Part shown: one piece after another, positions 1 through 8,102 of the stretch
Layout: each line of letters opens with the position of its first letter
Position numbering within the stretch: the first letter of the stretch is position 1
Assembly: GCA_005885285.1 (NCBI GenBank)
Contig: VAZG01000443.1
Span: forward strand, 1 to 35,816
Source: Alphaproteobacteria bacterium
GTDB taxonomy: Bacteria; Pseudomonadota; Alphaproteobacteria; Rhizobiales; Xanthobacteraceae
Reading direction: 5' to 3'
DNA: 35,816 nucleotides
Made by a program: the position numbers and the translations under genes
Notes under the pieces: generated by a model
What the model was told of the DNA's origin: nothing
Databases searched by the model: none
What the model saw: the letters and a program-made list of their open reading frames with translations, nothing else

Positions 1-34
1 GCAAGGCGACCGTCACGAGATCCCCTCGGTTCAC
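1..34 (-). CDS. MazF/PemK-like toxin, N-terminal fragment (runs off the window)
   Basis: Only the first eleven codons are present. Read on the minus strand from a GTG at 34, they give MNRGDLVTVAL. This resembles the opening of MazF/PemK-family mRNA interferases, where an RGDLVTVA-type strand starts the SH3-like fold. The GTG start overlaps the TGA stop of the upstream MazE-like antitoxin by four bases (GTGA), the usual translational coupling of toxin-antitoxin pairs. MazF toxins cleave mRNA at short sequence motifs until the antitoxin neutralises them. The catalytic residues lie outside the window, so activity cannot be judged. The call rests on a short peptide plus the context of a DUF3018/MazE-like gene directly upstream. 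Confidence 0.72.
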   Translation of the reverse strand, partial: MNRGDLVTVAL

Positions 35-237
35 TTCCAGCCTTCGATCTCGATGTTCGATAACTGCTCGAGGATCAGCTTCTCATCCGGGCTGTTGTTG
101 ATGATTTCGATTTCGCGCGCGATCTGCTCCTTCATCCCCGGTGCGTTGATATCCGGAACCCAGATCGTCACCGGCTTCAGGCCCGCCGCCTTCATCTTGT
201 CCCGGTGCTTCTGGACGCGCTTTGCGCTATCGGCCAT
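31..237 (-). CDS. MazE-like antitoxin (DUF3018 family)
   Basis: This is a 68-residue protein starting MADSAKRVQKHRDKMKAAGL, followed by a KPVTIWVPD strand, as in the DUF3018 antitoxin family found upstream of MazF-type toxins. It should bind the operator DNA through its N-terminal half and neutralise the toxin through its acidic C-terminal half (for example NNSPDEKLILEQLSNIE). I prefer the ATG at 237 over an in-frame TTG at 246, because a GAAGG sequence sits about eight bases upstream of the ATG. The toxin gene follows with a four-base overlap. The pair lies 69 bp downstream of pgk on the same strand, but a palindrome in the gap suggests its own regulated promoter. It could be an acquired addition to the glycolytic cluster. 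Confidence 0.8.
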   Translation of the reverse strand: MADSAKRVQKHRDKMKAAGLKPVTIWVPDINAPGMKEQIAREIEIINNSPDEKLILEQLSNIEIEGWK

Positions 238-258
238 GGCCTGCAACCTTCACTAAAC

Positions 259-270
259 GTTACATGTAAC
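259..270. promoter_or_regulatory. Perfect 12-bp palindrome, candidate toxin-antitoxin operator
   Basis: GTTACATGTAAC is a perfect palindrome lying 21 bp upstream of the antitoxin ATG. MazE-type antitoxins usually repress their own promoter by binding such palindromes. The operator role is inferred from position and symmetry only. Confidence 0.5.
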
Positions 271-306
271 ATAAGCCCGGACCGGGCGCGCTTCAAGTTG
301 CATGCG

Positions 307-1503
307 TCAGTGCGCCCTGAGAACCTCGACCCCGGGCAGGGGTTTGCCTTCCATCCATTCAAGAAACGCGCCGCCGGCCGTTGAAACATAGGAAAAATCG
401 CCAGCCACGCCGGCCTGGTTCAGTGCCGCCACCGTATCGCCGCCGCCGGCGACCGAAATCAGCTTTTTCGCTTTCGTCCGCGCGGCCGCGTGCCGGGCCG
501 CCACCACGGTGCCGCGGTCGAATGGGGCCATCTCGAAGGCGCCGAGCGGGCCGTTCCAGACCAGCGTCGCGGCGTCGTCGATCGCGGCATGAATGCGCGC
601 GGTCGATTGCGGGCCGACGTCGAGGATCATGCCTTCAGGGGGGATAGCGTCGAGGCCATAGGCGTGGGACGGCGAGTTGGCGGCAAAATGAAACGCCACC
701 ACGGCATCGACCGGCAGGATAATGGCGCAGTTCGACGCATAGGCTTTCTCGACGATCCGCAGCGCGGTCGCGGCCAGGTCTTTCTCGGCGAGCGACTTGC
801 CGATCTGGACGCCCTGCGCATGCAGGAACGTATTGGCCATGCCGCCGCCGATCACCAGCGCGTCGACCTTGGTGACGAGATTTTGCAGCAAGTCGATCTT
901 GGTGGAAACCTTGGCGCCGCCGATGATCCCGATCACGGGCTTGGTGGGGGCATCCAGTGCCTTGGCCAGCGCGTCGAGTTCGGCCTGCATGGTGCGTCCG
1001 GCATAGGCCGGCAATTTGTGACCGAGGCCTTCGGTGGAAGCGTGCGCCCGGTGCGCCGCGGAGAACGCGTCGTTGACCCAGATGTCGCCGAGCTTTGCGA
1101 GCTCCGCCACGAAGGCGGGATCGTTCTTTTCTTCCTGTTTGTGGAAGCGGGTATTTTCCAGGCAGAGGATGTCGCCGTCTTTCAGCGCGGCGATGGCATC
1201 TCGCGCGACATCGCCGATGCAATCATCGGCAAAGGCGACCGGCTTGTTGATGACGCCCGCGAGCGCAGCGGCGACCGGTTTCAGCGATTCCTTGGGGTCG
1301 CGCCCCTTGGGCCGGCCGAAATGCGCCAGCAAGATCACCTTGCCGCCCTTGCTGGAGATTTCAGTGATCGTGGGCGCAACGCGCTCAAGCCGCGTGGCAT
1401 CGGTGACGCGGCCATTTTCGGTTGGCACGTTGAGGTCGACGCGCAGCAGCACGCGCTTGCCTTTCACGTCGACGTCATCGAGGGTGCGGAATTTTTTGGA
1501 CAT
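307..1503 (-). CDS. pgk: Phosphoglycerate kinase
   Basis: The 398-residue protein transfers phosphate between 1,3-bisphosphoglycerate and ADP in the cytoplasm, in glycolysis, gluconeogenesis or the Calvin cycle. Family signatures are in order: RVDLNVP near residue 22, a GRPKG loop near 60, the [13 protein letters not shown] segment, GGAKVSTKI, and the nucleotide-binding GGGDTVAAL near the C-terminus. The length is normal for the family. The open frame extends upstream to 1683, but the true start is the ATG at 1503 ([21 protein letters not shown]). The extra upstream codons only read through a palindromic repeat and into gap. It lies downstream of tkt and gap on the same strand, 122 bp after gap, with a REP pair in the gap. 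All expected motifs are intact. Confidence 0.97.
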   Translation of the reverse strand: MSKKFRTLDDVDVKGKRVLLRVDLNVPTENGRVTDATRLERVAPTITEISSKGGKVILLAHFGRPKGRDPKESLKPVAAALAGVINKPVAFADDCIGDVARDAIAALKDGDILCLENTRFHKQEEKNDPAFVAELAKLGDIWVNDAFSAAHRAHASTEGLGHKLPAYAGRTMQAELDALAKALDAPTKPVIGIIGGAKVSTKIDLLQNLVTKVDALVIGGGMANTFLHAQGVQIGKSLAEKDLAATALRIVEKAYASNCAIILPVDAVVAFHFAANSPSHAYGLDAIPPEGMILDVGPQSTARIHAAIDDAATLVWNGPLGAFEMAPFDRGTVVAARHAAARTKAKKLISVAGGGDTVAALNQAGVAGDFSYVSTAGGAFLEWMEGKPLPGVEVLRAH

Positions 1504-1522
1504 CTGAGATTCTCGTGCGGCC

Positions 1523-1618
1523 CATCCTTCGAGACGCCTCGCTCCGCTCGGCTCCTCAGGATGACGTCTGTCCCTCATGGTGAGGAGCGCGCCTCTTCGC
1601 GCGTCTCGAACCATGAGG
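1523..1618. repeat. Pair of inverted REP-like palindromes between gap and pgk
   Basis: There are two imperfect palindromes in tandem. The first (1523-1563) runs from CATCCTTCGAG to CTCAGGATG. The second (1573-1618) runs from CCTCATGGTGAGGAG to TCTCGAACCATGAGG. Each folds into a hairpin, and the two are related in opposite orientation, which is the layout of a REPIN. Copies of the first type occur at 30788-30829 and 31148-31184. Placed in a same-strand intergenic gap, it could modulate mRNA stability between gap and pgk, which is inference. Confidence 0.85.
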
Positions 1619-1625
1619 CCATAAA

Positions 1626-2633
1626 TCAGAGCTTCTTGCCCATCGCCACCGCGGTATCGGCCATGCGGTTGGAGAAACCCCACTCATTGTCGTACCACGA
1701 CATCACCCGCACCAGCGTTCCGTTCTGCACCTTGGTCTGGTCCATGTGCAGGGTCGAGGAATGCGGGTCGTGGTTGAAGTCGATCGAGACGTTGGGCGCG
1801 GTGGTGTAGGCCAAGATACCCTTGAGCTGCTGCTCGCTGGCGCGCTTCATCGCCTCGTTGATTTCTTCCTTGGTGGTCTTGCGCGTCGCGACGATCTTGA
1901 GATCGACCACCGAAACATTCGGCACCGGCACGCGAATCGCGACGCCGTCGAGTTTGCCTTTCAATTCCGGCAGCACCAGGCCGATCGCCTTGGCGGCACC
2001 CGTCGAGGTCGGGATCATCGACATCGCCGCCGCGCGGCCGCGATAGAGATCCTTGTGCAGGGTGTCGAGCGTCGGCTGGTCGCCGGTATAGGCATGGATC
2101 GTGGTCATGAATCCGCTCTCGATGCCGACGGTGTCGTTCAAGACCTTCGCAACAGGAGCGAGGCAGTTGGTCGTGCAGGAGCCGTTGGAGACAACCAGGT
2201 GATCCTTGGTCAGCGTGTCGTGGTTGACGCCGTAGACGATGGTGGCGTCGGCGTTATCGGCCGGAGCCGAGACCAGCACGCGCTTGGCACCGGCGGTCAG
2301 GTGCGCGGAGGCCTTTTCCCTCGCGGTGAAGATGCCGGTGCATTCCAGCGCGATGTCGACGCCGAGCTCTTTCCACGGCAGTTTGGTGGGATCGCGTTCG
2401 GCGGAGACTTTAATCTTGCCATTGCCGAGGCTGATCGTATCGCCCTCGACCGTTACGGTTCCCGGGAAGCGGCCGTGCACGGAATCGTAGCGCAACAGAT
2501 GGGCGTTGGTCTCGACCGGGCCGAGATCGTTGATCCCGACCACCTCGATGTCCTTGCGGCCGGACTCGGCGATCGCCCGCAGCACGTTGCGGCCGATACG
2601 GCCAAACCCGTTGATCGCGATCCGGACTGCCAT
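1626..2633 (-). CDS. gap: Glyceraldehyde-3-phosphate dehydrogenase, type I
   Basis: The 335-residue protein catalyses NAD(P)-dependent oxidative phosphorylation of glyceraldehyde 3-phosphate, or the reverse reaction. The Rossmann motif GFGRIGR is at residues 9-15. The acidic residue in INDLG (D36) is the type that favours NAD in this family. The catalytic cysteine is C153 in [12 protein letters not shown], and the conserved [12 protein letters not shown] segment is near the C-terminus. Length and motifs are complete. The ATG at 2633 follows a GAGGAG Shine-Dalgarno sequence. It sits between tkt (149 bp upstream) and pgk (122 bp downstream) on the same strand, so it is likely part of one central carbon cluster. 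The sequence does not settle whether the cluster serves glycolysis, gluconeogenesis or CO2 fixation. Confidence 0.97.
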   Translation of the reverse strand: MAVRIAINGFGRIGRNVLRAIAESGRKDIEVVGINDLGPVETNAHLLRYDSVHGRFPGTVTVEGDTISLGNGKIKVSAERDPTKLPWKELGVDIALECTGIFTAREKASAHLTAGAKRVLVSAPADNADATIVYGVNHDTLTKDHLVVSNGSCTTNCLAPVAKVLNDTVGIESGFMTTIHAYTGDQPTLDTLHKDLYRGRAAAMSMIPTSTGAAKAIGLVLPELKGKLDGVAIRVPVPNVSVVDLKIVATRKTTKEEINEAMKRASEQQLKGILAYTTAPNVSIDFNHDPHSSTLHMDQTKVQNGTLVRVMSWYDNEWGFSNRMADTAVAMGKKL

Positions 2634-2782
2634 ACTGGTTTTCTCCTCTAAAAGCTGCTGCCGTCCCCGCGGGGCGCGCTTGGGCTTCCCACGGAGACTC
2701 TGACGGCGGATCGCCCGGTTCGGCCGGACGAAAACGGATTAGATGACTTTTAGGTAAACCCTTTTTCCGGCAATCTCAACCG

Positions 2783-4768
2783 TCACCCCAAGCGCTTCAG
2801 CGCAGCGTTAATGGCGGCCTCGGCTGTAATTCCAAAGTGCTTGAAAAGGTCCTTGGCCGGGCCGCTTTCGCCGAAGCCATGCATGCCGATAAAGACGCCA
2901 TCGTGGCCGATCACGGCATCCCAGCCCCAGCGCACCGCCGCCTCGATCGCGATCTTGACCGGAGCATTGCCGATGATGGCCTTTTGGCAATCCGGGCTCT
3001 GTGCCAGCAGCAATTCGAGCGAGGGCACCGAGACTACCCGCGACGCGATGCCGCGCTCGGTCAGTTGCTTCTGGGCTGCAACCGCGATCTCGACCTCGGA
3101 ACCGGACGCAAACAGCGACACCTTGGCCTCGCCCTGGGCTGCGATCAGCTCATAGCCGCCCTGCGCGCAAGGATTATCGTTCGGAGCAGATGTGCGCAAT
3201 TGCGGCAAATTCTGGCGCGTCAGCGCCAGTACCGTCGGGCCGTCAATGCGGTTGAGCGCGAGTTCCCAGCATTCCGCCACTTCGACCGCGTCGCAGGGCC
3301 GCAACACGCGCATGTTGGGGATGGCGCGCAGCGCCGAGAGATGCTCGACCGGCTGGTGGGTCGGCCCGTCCTCGCCGAGCCCGATCGAATCGTGGGTCAT
3401 GACATAGACGACGCCGTTGCCCATCAGCGCCGCCAGCCGCATCGCCGGCCGCGCATAGTCGGTGAACACCAAAAAGGTCGCGCCATTTGGCGCGAAACCG
3501 CCGTGCAGGAAGATGCCGTTCAAGGCCGCCGCCATGCCGTGCTCGCGGACGCCGTAATGGATGAAGCGGCCCTTCGGCGTCTTGGCGGAGAATTCTGTCG
3601 CCGATTTCGCCTTGTTGTTGTTGGAGCCGGTGAGATCGGCGGAGCCGGCGAGGAACTCCATCGGCATCGCGGCTGCGATCGCCTCGATCGCAGCTTCCGA
3701 GGATTTGCGGGTGGCGACGTTGAGCGGATTCTCCAGGAGCGACTTCTTGTGGGCCCGTAACGCCTTGGCAAGCGTTGCCGGCCGCTCGTGCCGCAGGCGG
3801 CGCTCGAATTCGGCGCGCTTGCGGCTGCCGAGCTCGGCCAGGCGCGCCTCCCACTCCTTCCGCGCCGCGGCGCCGCGGCTGCCGGCTTCGCGCCAGGCCT
3901 TGAGGACATCGTCGGGTACCGAAAACGGCTCAAGCGAAATGCCGAGTTTTTCCTTGGCGGCCTTGAGCTCATCGGCGCCCAGCGCCTCGCCATGCGCCTT
4001 TGCGGTGCCGGCCTTGGTCGGCGCGCCATAGCCGATGGTGGTCCGGCAGGCGATCAGCGACGGCTTGTTGGAATTCTGCGCGCGCGTGATCGCGGCTGCG
4101 ATCGCGTTCTGGTCCTGGCCATCGATCAGTTCGGCCGCCCAGCCCGCCGACTTGAACCGCTTGACCTGGTCGACGGAGTCGGCGAGCGACGTCGGCCCGT
4201 CGATCGAGATGCCGTTGTCGTCATAGAACACGATCAGCTTGTTGAGCTTCCAGTGCCCGGCCAACGCGATCGCTTCCTGCGATACGCCTTCCATCAGGTC
4301 GCCGTCGGAGGCGAGCACGTAGGTGTGGTGGCTGACGATCTTCTTGCCGAATTCGGCGGCCAGCATCTTCTCCGCCACCGCCATCCCGACCGATGTCGCG
4401 ATGCCCTGGCCGAGCGGACCCGTTGTGGTCTCGACGCCTTTGGTGCGGAAATTCTCCGGATGGCCCGGGGTAGCCGAATCGACCTGGCGGAAACGCTTGA
4501 TCTGATCGAGCGTCATCTCGGCATTGCCGGTGAGATAGAGCAACGCATAGAGCAGCATCGAGCCGTGGCCAGCCGACAGCACGAAACGGTCACGGTCCGG
4601 CCATTGCGGCGCCGCGGCGTCGAACTTCAAAAATTGTGTGAACAACACGGTCGCGATATCGGCGGCGCCCATCGGCAGGCCCGGATGGCCGGATTTCGCC
4701 TTCTCGACGGCGTCCATGGCGAGCCCACGGATCGCATTGGCCATACGGGTATGATCGACCTGCGTCAT
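2783..4768 (-). CDS. tkt: Transketolase
   Basis: The 661-residue thiamine-diphosphate enzyme transfers two-carbon ketol units in the pentose phosphate and Calvin pathways. Visible motifs include [13 protein letters not shown] near residue 26, [10 protein letters not shown] near 65, [12 protein letters not shown] near 117, and the ThDP/Mg site SDGDLMEG...DDN at about 154-185. Further on are DLTGSNNNK, the catalytic [10 protein letters not shown] segment and [15 protein letters not shown]. The length is typical. The start ATG at 4768 gives [16 protein letters not shown], a standard transketolase N-terminus. It is the first gene of the tkt-gap-pgk set on the minus strand. Its promoter should lie in the 330-bp gap upstream, which it shares divergently with the DUF4164/zapA genes. 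Confidence 0.97.
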   Translation of the reverse strand: MTQVDHTRMANAIRGLAMDAVEKAKSGHPGLPMGAADIATVLFTQFLKFDAAAPQWPDRDRFVLSAGHGSMLLYALLYLTGNAEMTLDQIKRFRQVDSATPGHPENFRTKGVETTTGPLGQGIATSVGMAVAEKMLAAEFGKKIVSHHTYVLASDGDLMEGVSQEAIALAGHWKLNKLIVFYDDNGISIDGPTSLADSVDQVKRFKSAGWAAELIDGQDQNAIAAAITRAQNSNKPSLIACRTTIGYGAPTKAGTAKAHGEALGADELKAAKEKLGISLEPFSVPDDVLKAWREAGSRGAAARKEWEARLAELGSRKRAEFERRLRHERPATLAKALRAHKKSLLENPLNVATRKSSEAAIEAIAAAMPMEFLAGSADLTGSNNNKAKSATEFSAKTPKGRFIHYGVREHGMAAALNGIFLHGGFAPNGATFLVFTDYARPAMRLAALMGNGVVYVMTHDSIGLGEDGPTHQPVEHLSALRAIPNMRVLRPCDAVEVAECWELALNRIDGPTVLALTRQNLPQLRTSAPNDNPCAQGGYELIAAQGEAKVSLFASGSEVEIAVAAQKQLTERGIASRVVSVPSLELLLAQSPDCQKAIIGNAPVKIAIEAAVRWGWDAVIGHDGVFIGMHGFGESGPAKDLFKHFGITAEAAINAALKRLG

Positions 4769-5097
4769 GATGAAAATCCGTCTGAAATGAGATGGTTGGT
4801 GGCAGTTCGCCGCAGCTGCAAACGACGGCGGCAGGGGGCTTTGAGGCCAAGAGCGTTAAGGCCATGCGGAGTGAGGGGTGGATAGCACCTCGGTTCCCGA
4901 AGTCCAAGGGAGGTCAAGGGAGGTCCGAGCCAACAAAACGCGCCGTGGACAGCAAAAGTTGCTTTCACGGTGCATAGCTTCGTTGCGGCGTTGCGCTGGC
5001 CTCGCTTGCCACGTAAATTTCGTCTTCTAAACGCTTGCCGAACCGGCAGATTATCGCGCCCGGCGGCAGGCTTTGCGGAAGGCTTGCGGCGAGCTGC
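4769..5097. other. Divergent intergenic region between tkt and the DUF4164 gene
   Basis: I see no credible gene here. It should hold the promoters of tkt (minus) and of DUF4164-zapA (plus). The only repeat noted is a 10-bp unit, AAGGGAGGTC, occurring twice in tandem at 4906-4925. Its role is unknown. Confidence 0.5.
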
Positions 5098-5481
5098 ATG
5101 AGCGATCGTTCTGCCAACAATGTCGGCCATGCGGAACCATCTTACTCCGAGGTCGATGTCGCGACGCGACGGCTGATGGCGGCGCTTGACGCGCTGGAGA
5201 GCGCGGTTGAGCGGCGGCGCGAGGCCGATCGTGACGAGAACGAACTCGCAAGCCGGATCCAGGCGCTCGGCGCCGATCGGTCGCGCCTGGCCGACGAGCT
5301 CGATGGATCGCTGGTGAAGTCGCGACGACTGGAGCGCGCCAATCGCGAGATCGCAGATCGGCTCGATGCTGCGATTGGCACCATCCGCGCGGTGCTCGAT
5401 GCCGGCGAGGAATCGCCAGGCTTGGAGAGCGCATTAGCGGAAGAGGATGTAGAGGACGAACAGGACTCAGAGGATTCATGA
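5098..5481 (+). CDS. DUF4164 family coiled-coil protein
   Basis: This is a 127-residue, charged, mostly helical protein. Residues from about 15 to 100 form a coiled coil rich in Arg, Glu, Ala and Leu, and the tail is very acidic (EEDVEDEQDSEDS). It matches the DUF4164 type seen next to zapA in rhizobia. I chose the ATG at 5098 (MSDRSANNVGHAEPS) over an upstream in-frame ATG at 5035, because the extra 21 residues are Arg/Gly-rich and unlike the rest. It overlaps zapA by four bases (ATGA), so the two are translationally coupled. A role in cell division with ZapA is suggested only by that coupling. The biochemical function is not known to me. Confidence 0.8.
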   Translation: MSDRSANNVGHAEPSYSEVDVATRRLMAALDALESAVERRREADRDENELASRIQALGADRSRLADELDGSLVKSRRLERANREIADRLDAAIGTIRAVLDAGEESPGLESALAEEDVEDEQDSEDS

Positions 5482-5861
5482 GCCACATCAACGTCACCAT
5501 CAACGGCCGGCAATACCGGATGGCCTGCGAGGAAGGGCAGGAGGCGCGGCTGTTGCGGCTCGCGGAAAGCCTCGAAGCGCGGGTCGAAACGCTGCGCGGC
5601 AAATTCGGCGAGATCGGCGATGCTCGGCTCACCGTGATGGCGGCACTCACCGTGTGCGATGAATTGCTCGATGCCGATCAGCGCATCCGCGGCCTCGAGG
5701 AAGAACTCGATACGCTGCGCGACGTGCGCGTCGCAGCGCTCGATCGGGCCAAGGCGACGCAGACCGCCGTTGCGAACGCGCTCAACGCCGCGGCCGACCG
5801 AATCGAGCGGACCACGCAGGTGTTGAACCGCACCATCGGCGGCGGGGTCGCAATCGGGTAA
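5478..5861 (+). CDS. zapA: Cell division protein ZapA
   Basis: The 127-residue protein opens with the ZapA signature MSHINVTINGRQYRMACEEGQE and continues with a long amphipathic helix ending in a coiled coil (residues about 70-110). ZapA binds FtsZ and promotes protofilament bundling at the division site. The start ATG overlaps the stop of the DUF4164 gene. The C-terminal tail after the coiled coil is a little longer than in the Escherichia coli protein. The downstream neighbours, 6S RNA and the folate cyclo-ligase, reproduce the zapA-ssrS-fau order conserved in many proteobacteria, which supports both identifications. Confidence 0.92.
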   Translation: MSHINVTINGRQYRMACEEGQEARLLRLAESLEARVETLRGKFGEIGDARLTVMAALTVCDELLDADQRIRGLEEELDTLRDVRVAALDRAKATQTAVANALNAAADRIERTTQVLNRTIGGGVAIG

Positions 5862-5916
5862 CCATCGGGCTCCGTTAACGCTGGCGGTTTGGTCCTATCG
5901 TGGTTACATTGGTCGT

Positions 5917-6079
5917 CGCGAAGCTGTGTTGCGCGTCAGGAGCCATATATCCCCGGGGCCTTATCGATCCTTTAGGGAACTGTCCCTGGCCGGGTCCGTG
6001 GATCCGGACATATGGTGCCCACCTACTTTCGTAGGGAACTCCGGGATCGAGTGCTTCAACGGCTATTGCGGCTTCGCAC
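5917..6079 (+). ncRNA. ssrS: 6S RNA
   Basis: This non-coding stretch lies between zapA and the folate cyclo-ligase, the canonical 6S RNA position. It folds as a long interrupted rod. The closing stem GCGAAGC (5918-5924) pairs with GCTTCGC (6071-6077), GTTG (5928-5931) with CAAC (6057-6060), and CCATAT (5943-5948) with ATATGG (6010-6015). The unpaired centre between the arms would be the RNA-polymerase-binding bubble that mimics an open promoter. The roughly 160-nt length fits alphaproteobacterial 6S RNAs. The ends are estimated from the closing stem. 6S RNA sequesters housekeeping sigma holoenzyme in stationary phase. Confidence 0.88.
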
Positions 6080-6131
6080 TTTTGTTTCTCTTTTTCGCCG
6101 ATTTATTGCGCGTGTCTGTCCAACGCTTCTC

Positions 6132-6231
6132 GTCATACCTCGCGAAAGCGGGTCACCTAGTACGCCGCGGCTTCGCGGCTCTGTCGCTGGCGCTCCCGAA
6201 TACCGGATCATCCGCTTTCGCGGGTGATGAT
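6132..6231. repeat. About 100-bp imperfect inverted repeat downstream of 6S RNA
   Basis: The left arm contains CGCGAAAGCGGGTCACC and the right arm contains GGATCATCCGCTTTCGCGG. The two are reverse complements over most of about 30 bases. A smaller hairpin, GCCGCGGCTTCGCGGC, sits between them. This is an intergenic palindromic repeat of a type I recognise from rhizobial genomes. It could also limit read-through from ssrS into the folate gene. Confidence 0.75.
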
Positions 6232-6262
6232 AGCGAAACATAACGCAGCACGTCCTGATCGC

Positions 6263-6847
6263 ATGTCTGTTATCCCTGTAACTCCATCGAAAGCCGAGCT
6301 CCGCATCGCGGCCCTCGCCGCACGCGATGCGCTCAATGGCGAGCAGCGCGCCACTGCGGCGCAGGCGATTGCCGCGCGCGGGCTGCCGATCGAATTCGCG
6401 CGCGGCGCCGTCGTGTCCGGTTACTCGCCGATCCGCGGCGAGATCGATCCGTTTCCGTTGCTGCGCAAGCTTGCTGCCCAAGGTGGCACGCTCGCGCTGC
6501 CGGCGGTGATGGCGCGCGGCAAATCGCTTGCGTTCCGCGCCTTCTCGCCTGACGACCGGTTGCTGCTCGGGCCGCTCGGCATTCTCGAGCCGTCACCCGC
6601 CGCCGCCGAGGTCGTCCCCGATATCATGCTGGTCCCGCTGGCGGCATTCGACCGCTTGGGGCATCGCATCGGCTATGGCGCCGGACATTACGACTACACG
6701 CTGGCATACTTGCGCAAGATCAAAGCGATCACGGCGATCGGCCTTGCCTTCGCTGCACAGGAAATCGAGGCAGTGCCGGCGTTGGCGCACGACGTGGCGC
6801 TGGATTTTGTGCTAACGGAAACCAAAGCGTTCGATTTCCGGAGCTAG
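6263..6847 (+). CDS. 5-formyltetrahydrofolate cyclo-ligase
   Basis: The 194-residue protein (FTHFS cyclo-ligase family; YgfA/Fau in enterics) converts 5-formyltetrahydrofolate to 5,10-methenyltetrahydrofolate using ATP, salvaging a storage or inhibitory folate. Signatures are an N-terminal KAELRIAALAARDAL, the SGYSPIRGEIDPFPLL substrate loop, LVPLAAFDRLGHRIGYGAGHYDYTL with the glycine-rich nucleotide loop, and a closing ALAHDVALDFVLTETK. I chose the ATG at 6263 (MSVIPVTPSKAELR). The in-frame extension back to 6224 reads out of a palindromic repeat. It is downstream of 6S RNA, as in many proteobacteria, and the next gene starts two bases after its stop. Confidence 0.93.
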   Translation: MSVIPVTPSKAELRIAALAARDALNGEQRATAAQAIAARGLPIEFARGAVVSGYSPIRGEIDPFPLLRKLAAQGGTLALPAVMARGKSLAFRAFSPDDRLLLGPLGILEPSPAAAEVVPDIMLVPLAAFDRLGHRIGYGAGHYDYTLAYLRKIKAITAIGLAFAAQEIEAVPALAHDVALDFVLTETKAFDFRS

Positions 6848-6849
6848 AT

Positions 6850-7668
6850 TTGCGCATTCTTTTCGTGGGCGACGTTGTCGGCAGGGCAGGGCGGGCCGCC
6901 GTCTCGGAGCATTTGCCCGGCATGATCCGCGACTGGTCGCTCGAATTCGTCATTATCAACGGCGAGAATTCGGCCGGCGGTTTCGGGATCACCGAGGTGA
7001 TTTATCAGGAATTGCTCGACGCCGGCGGCGATGCCATCACGCTCGGCAATCACGCCTGGGACCAGCGCGAAGCGCTGGTGTTCATCGAGCGCGCGCCAAA
7101 ACTCGTCCGCCCGGCGAATTTTCCGAGAGGCGCGCCCGGCCGCGGCAGCGCGTTGATCGACGCCAAAAACGGCAGGCGTGTGCTAGTCGTCAATGCGGTC
7201 GGCCGCGTCTTCATGACGCCGTTCGACGATCCCTTTGCCATCATCAACCAGGAGCTCGAAGCTTGCCCGCTTCGGCAGGCCGCCGACGCCATCGTCATCG
7301 ACTTTCATTGCGAGGCGTCCAGCGAGAAGCAGGGCATCGGCTTCCTCTGCGACGGCCGCGCCAGCCTCGTGGTCGGCACCCATACCCATGTGCCGACCGC
7401 CGACCATCAGATCCTTCCCGGCGGCACCGCTTACATGACCGATGCCGGCATGACCGGCGATTACTTGTCGATCATCGGCATGCAGAAGGAAGAGCCGCTG
7501 CGGCGTTTCACGACGGGCATTCCATCAGGGCGATTCGAGCCGGCGGGCGGCATGGCGACTCTGAGCGGCGTTGCGGTGGAGACCGACGATGCGACCGGGC
7601 TCGCGCTCAAGATCGCGCCGGTGCGGATCGGCGGCCGGCTGGAGCCGGCGAAGCCGGCATTTTGGTGA
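6850..7668 (+). CDS. YmdB-family metallophosphoesterase (TIGR00282)
   Basis: The 272-residue cytoplasmic phosphoesterase has the family metal-binding motifs GDVVGRAGR (residues 7-15), NGENSAGGFG, GNHAWDQRE, DFHCEASSEK and GTHTHVPTAD. These form the dinuclear metal site of the YmdB/TIGR00282 group, members of which hydrolyse 2',3'-cyclic nucleotides and influence RNA turnover. The start is a TTG at 6850, two bases after the stop of the folate gene. A GGAG sequence about six bases upstream supports it, and the protein opens correctly as MRILFVGDVVG. Gene spacing implies an operon with the cyclo-ligase. Length and all motifs are complete. The physiological substrate here is not evident. Confidence 0.9.
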   Translation: MRILFVGDVVGRAGRAAVSEHLPGMIRDWSLEFVIINGENSAGGFGITEVIYQELLDAGGDAITLGNHAWDQREALVFIERAPKLVRPANFPRGAPGRGSALIDAKNGRRVLVVNAVGRVFMTPFDDPFAIINQELEACPLRQAADAIVIDFHCEASSEKQGIGFLCDGRASLVVGTHTHVPTADHQILPGGTAYMTDAGMTGDYLSIIGMQKEEPLRRFTTGIPSGRFEPAGGMATLSGVAVETDDATGLALKIAPVRIGGRLEPAKPAFW

Positions 7669-7705
7669 GGTAGAGCGGAATAAGTTGGGCTGGGCGGCTG
7701 GGCAA

Positions 7706-7990
7706 TCACTTGTTTCCCGCCGAACCAGCGCATCCTCGCCTGATTCCTGAATTCCAGCTAGCGGCTCCATTCGTCACGCAGCTTTCGCAGCGTACGGGTA
7801 CTAATCGGTCCCCATAACCCGCGACCGACATCAGCGGCTGCTGGCGAACCGCGGCGCCATATGCTTCGATGGGCACTAGCGCCGCAACTGGACGGCCGTA
7901 TTTGGTAACGATCGTCGATTGGCCTTTCTCGGCTGCGTCGAGAAGCGCGGGTAGCTGGTTGCGCGCTTCCTTCGCGCCTTTGCGTCGCAT
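7706..7990 (-). pseudogene. Phd/YefM-like antitoxin, C-terminus frameshifted, no toxin beside it
   Basis: The N-terminal part is a normal Phd/YefM antitoxin: MRRKGAKEARNQLPALLDAAEKG, then STIVTKYGRPVAALVPIEAY. After SVAG the current frame drifts into an unrelated tail (GDRLVPVRCESCVTNG...) ending at 7706. The next frame, entered at the same point, reads GLWGPISTRTLRKLRDEWSR and stops at 7758. That is the expected C-terminus of this antitoxin family, the part that binds the toxin. The gene has therefore lost its frame at about 7812-7823. No toxin gene follows, since the convergent phosphoesterase ends at 7668. I read it as a decaying orphan antitoxin that might still bind DNA. The start at 7990 is the in-frame ATG beginning the family homology; an upstream start at 8029 is less likely. 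Confidence 0.78.
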
Positions 7991-8015
7991 GATGCTGATC
8001 CTGTGACTGACAAAA

Positions 8016-8023
8016 CTGTACAG
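8016..8023. promoter_or_regulatory. Short palindrome upstream of the antitoxin remnant
   Basis: CTGTACAG, a perfect 8-bp palindrome, lies 26 bp upstream of the antitoxin start. Phd-like proteins bind short palindromes of this kind. It is short enough to be chance, so support is weak. Confidence 0.25.
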
Positions 8024-8102
8024 CACCATGCGGATTCCGCCAAGGAGCCGGCTTCAGTCAAGGAGCCGGGCGCTGCCAACGTTCTGGGTCAATTAGACCG
8101 CC

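Noticed and set aside
490..1809. A 439-codon plus-strand open frame antisense to pgk and gap
   Set aside because: It is a shadow of the high-GC minus-strand genes. Its composition is Arg/Gly-rich with no recognisable domain.
3788..4885. A 365-codon plus-strand open frame antisense to tkt
   Set aside because: It lies wholly opposite a well-supported transketolase and has no motif of its own.
8041..8069. Direct repeat CAAGGAGCCGG twice, 18 bp apart, upstream of the antitoxin remnant
   Set aside because: It is only 11 bp long in GC-rich DNA with no gene or site attached to it, so I did not treat it as a functional element.
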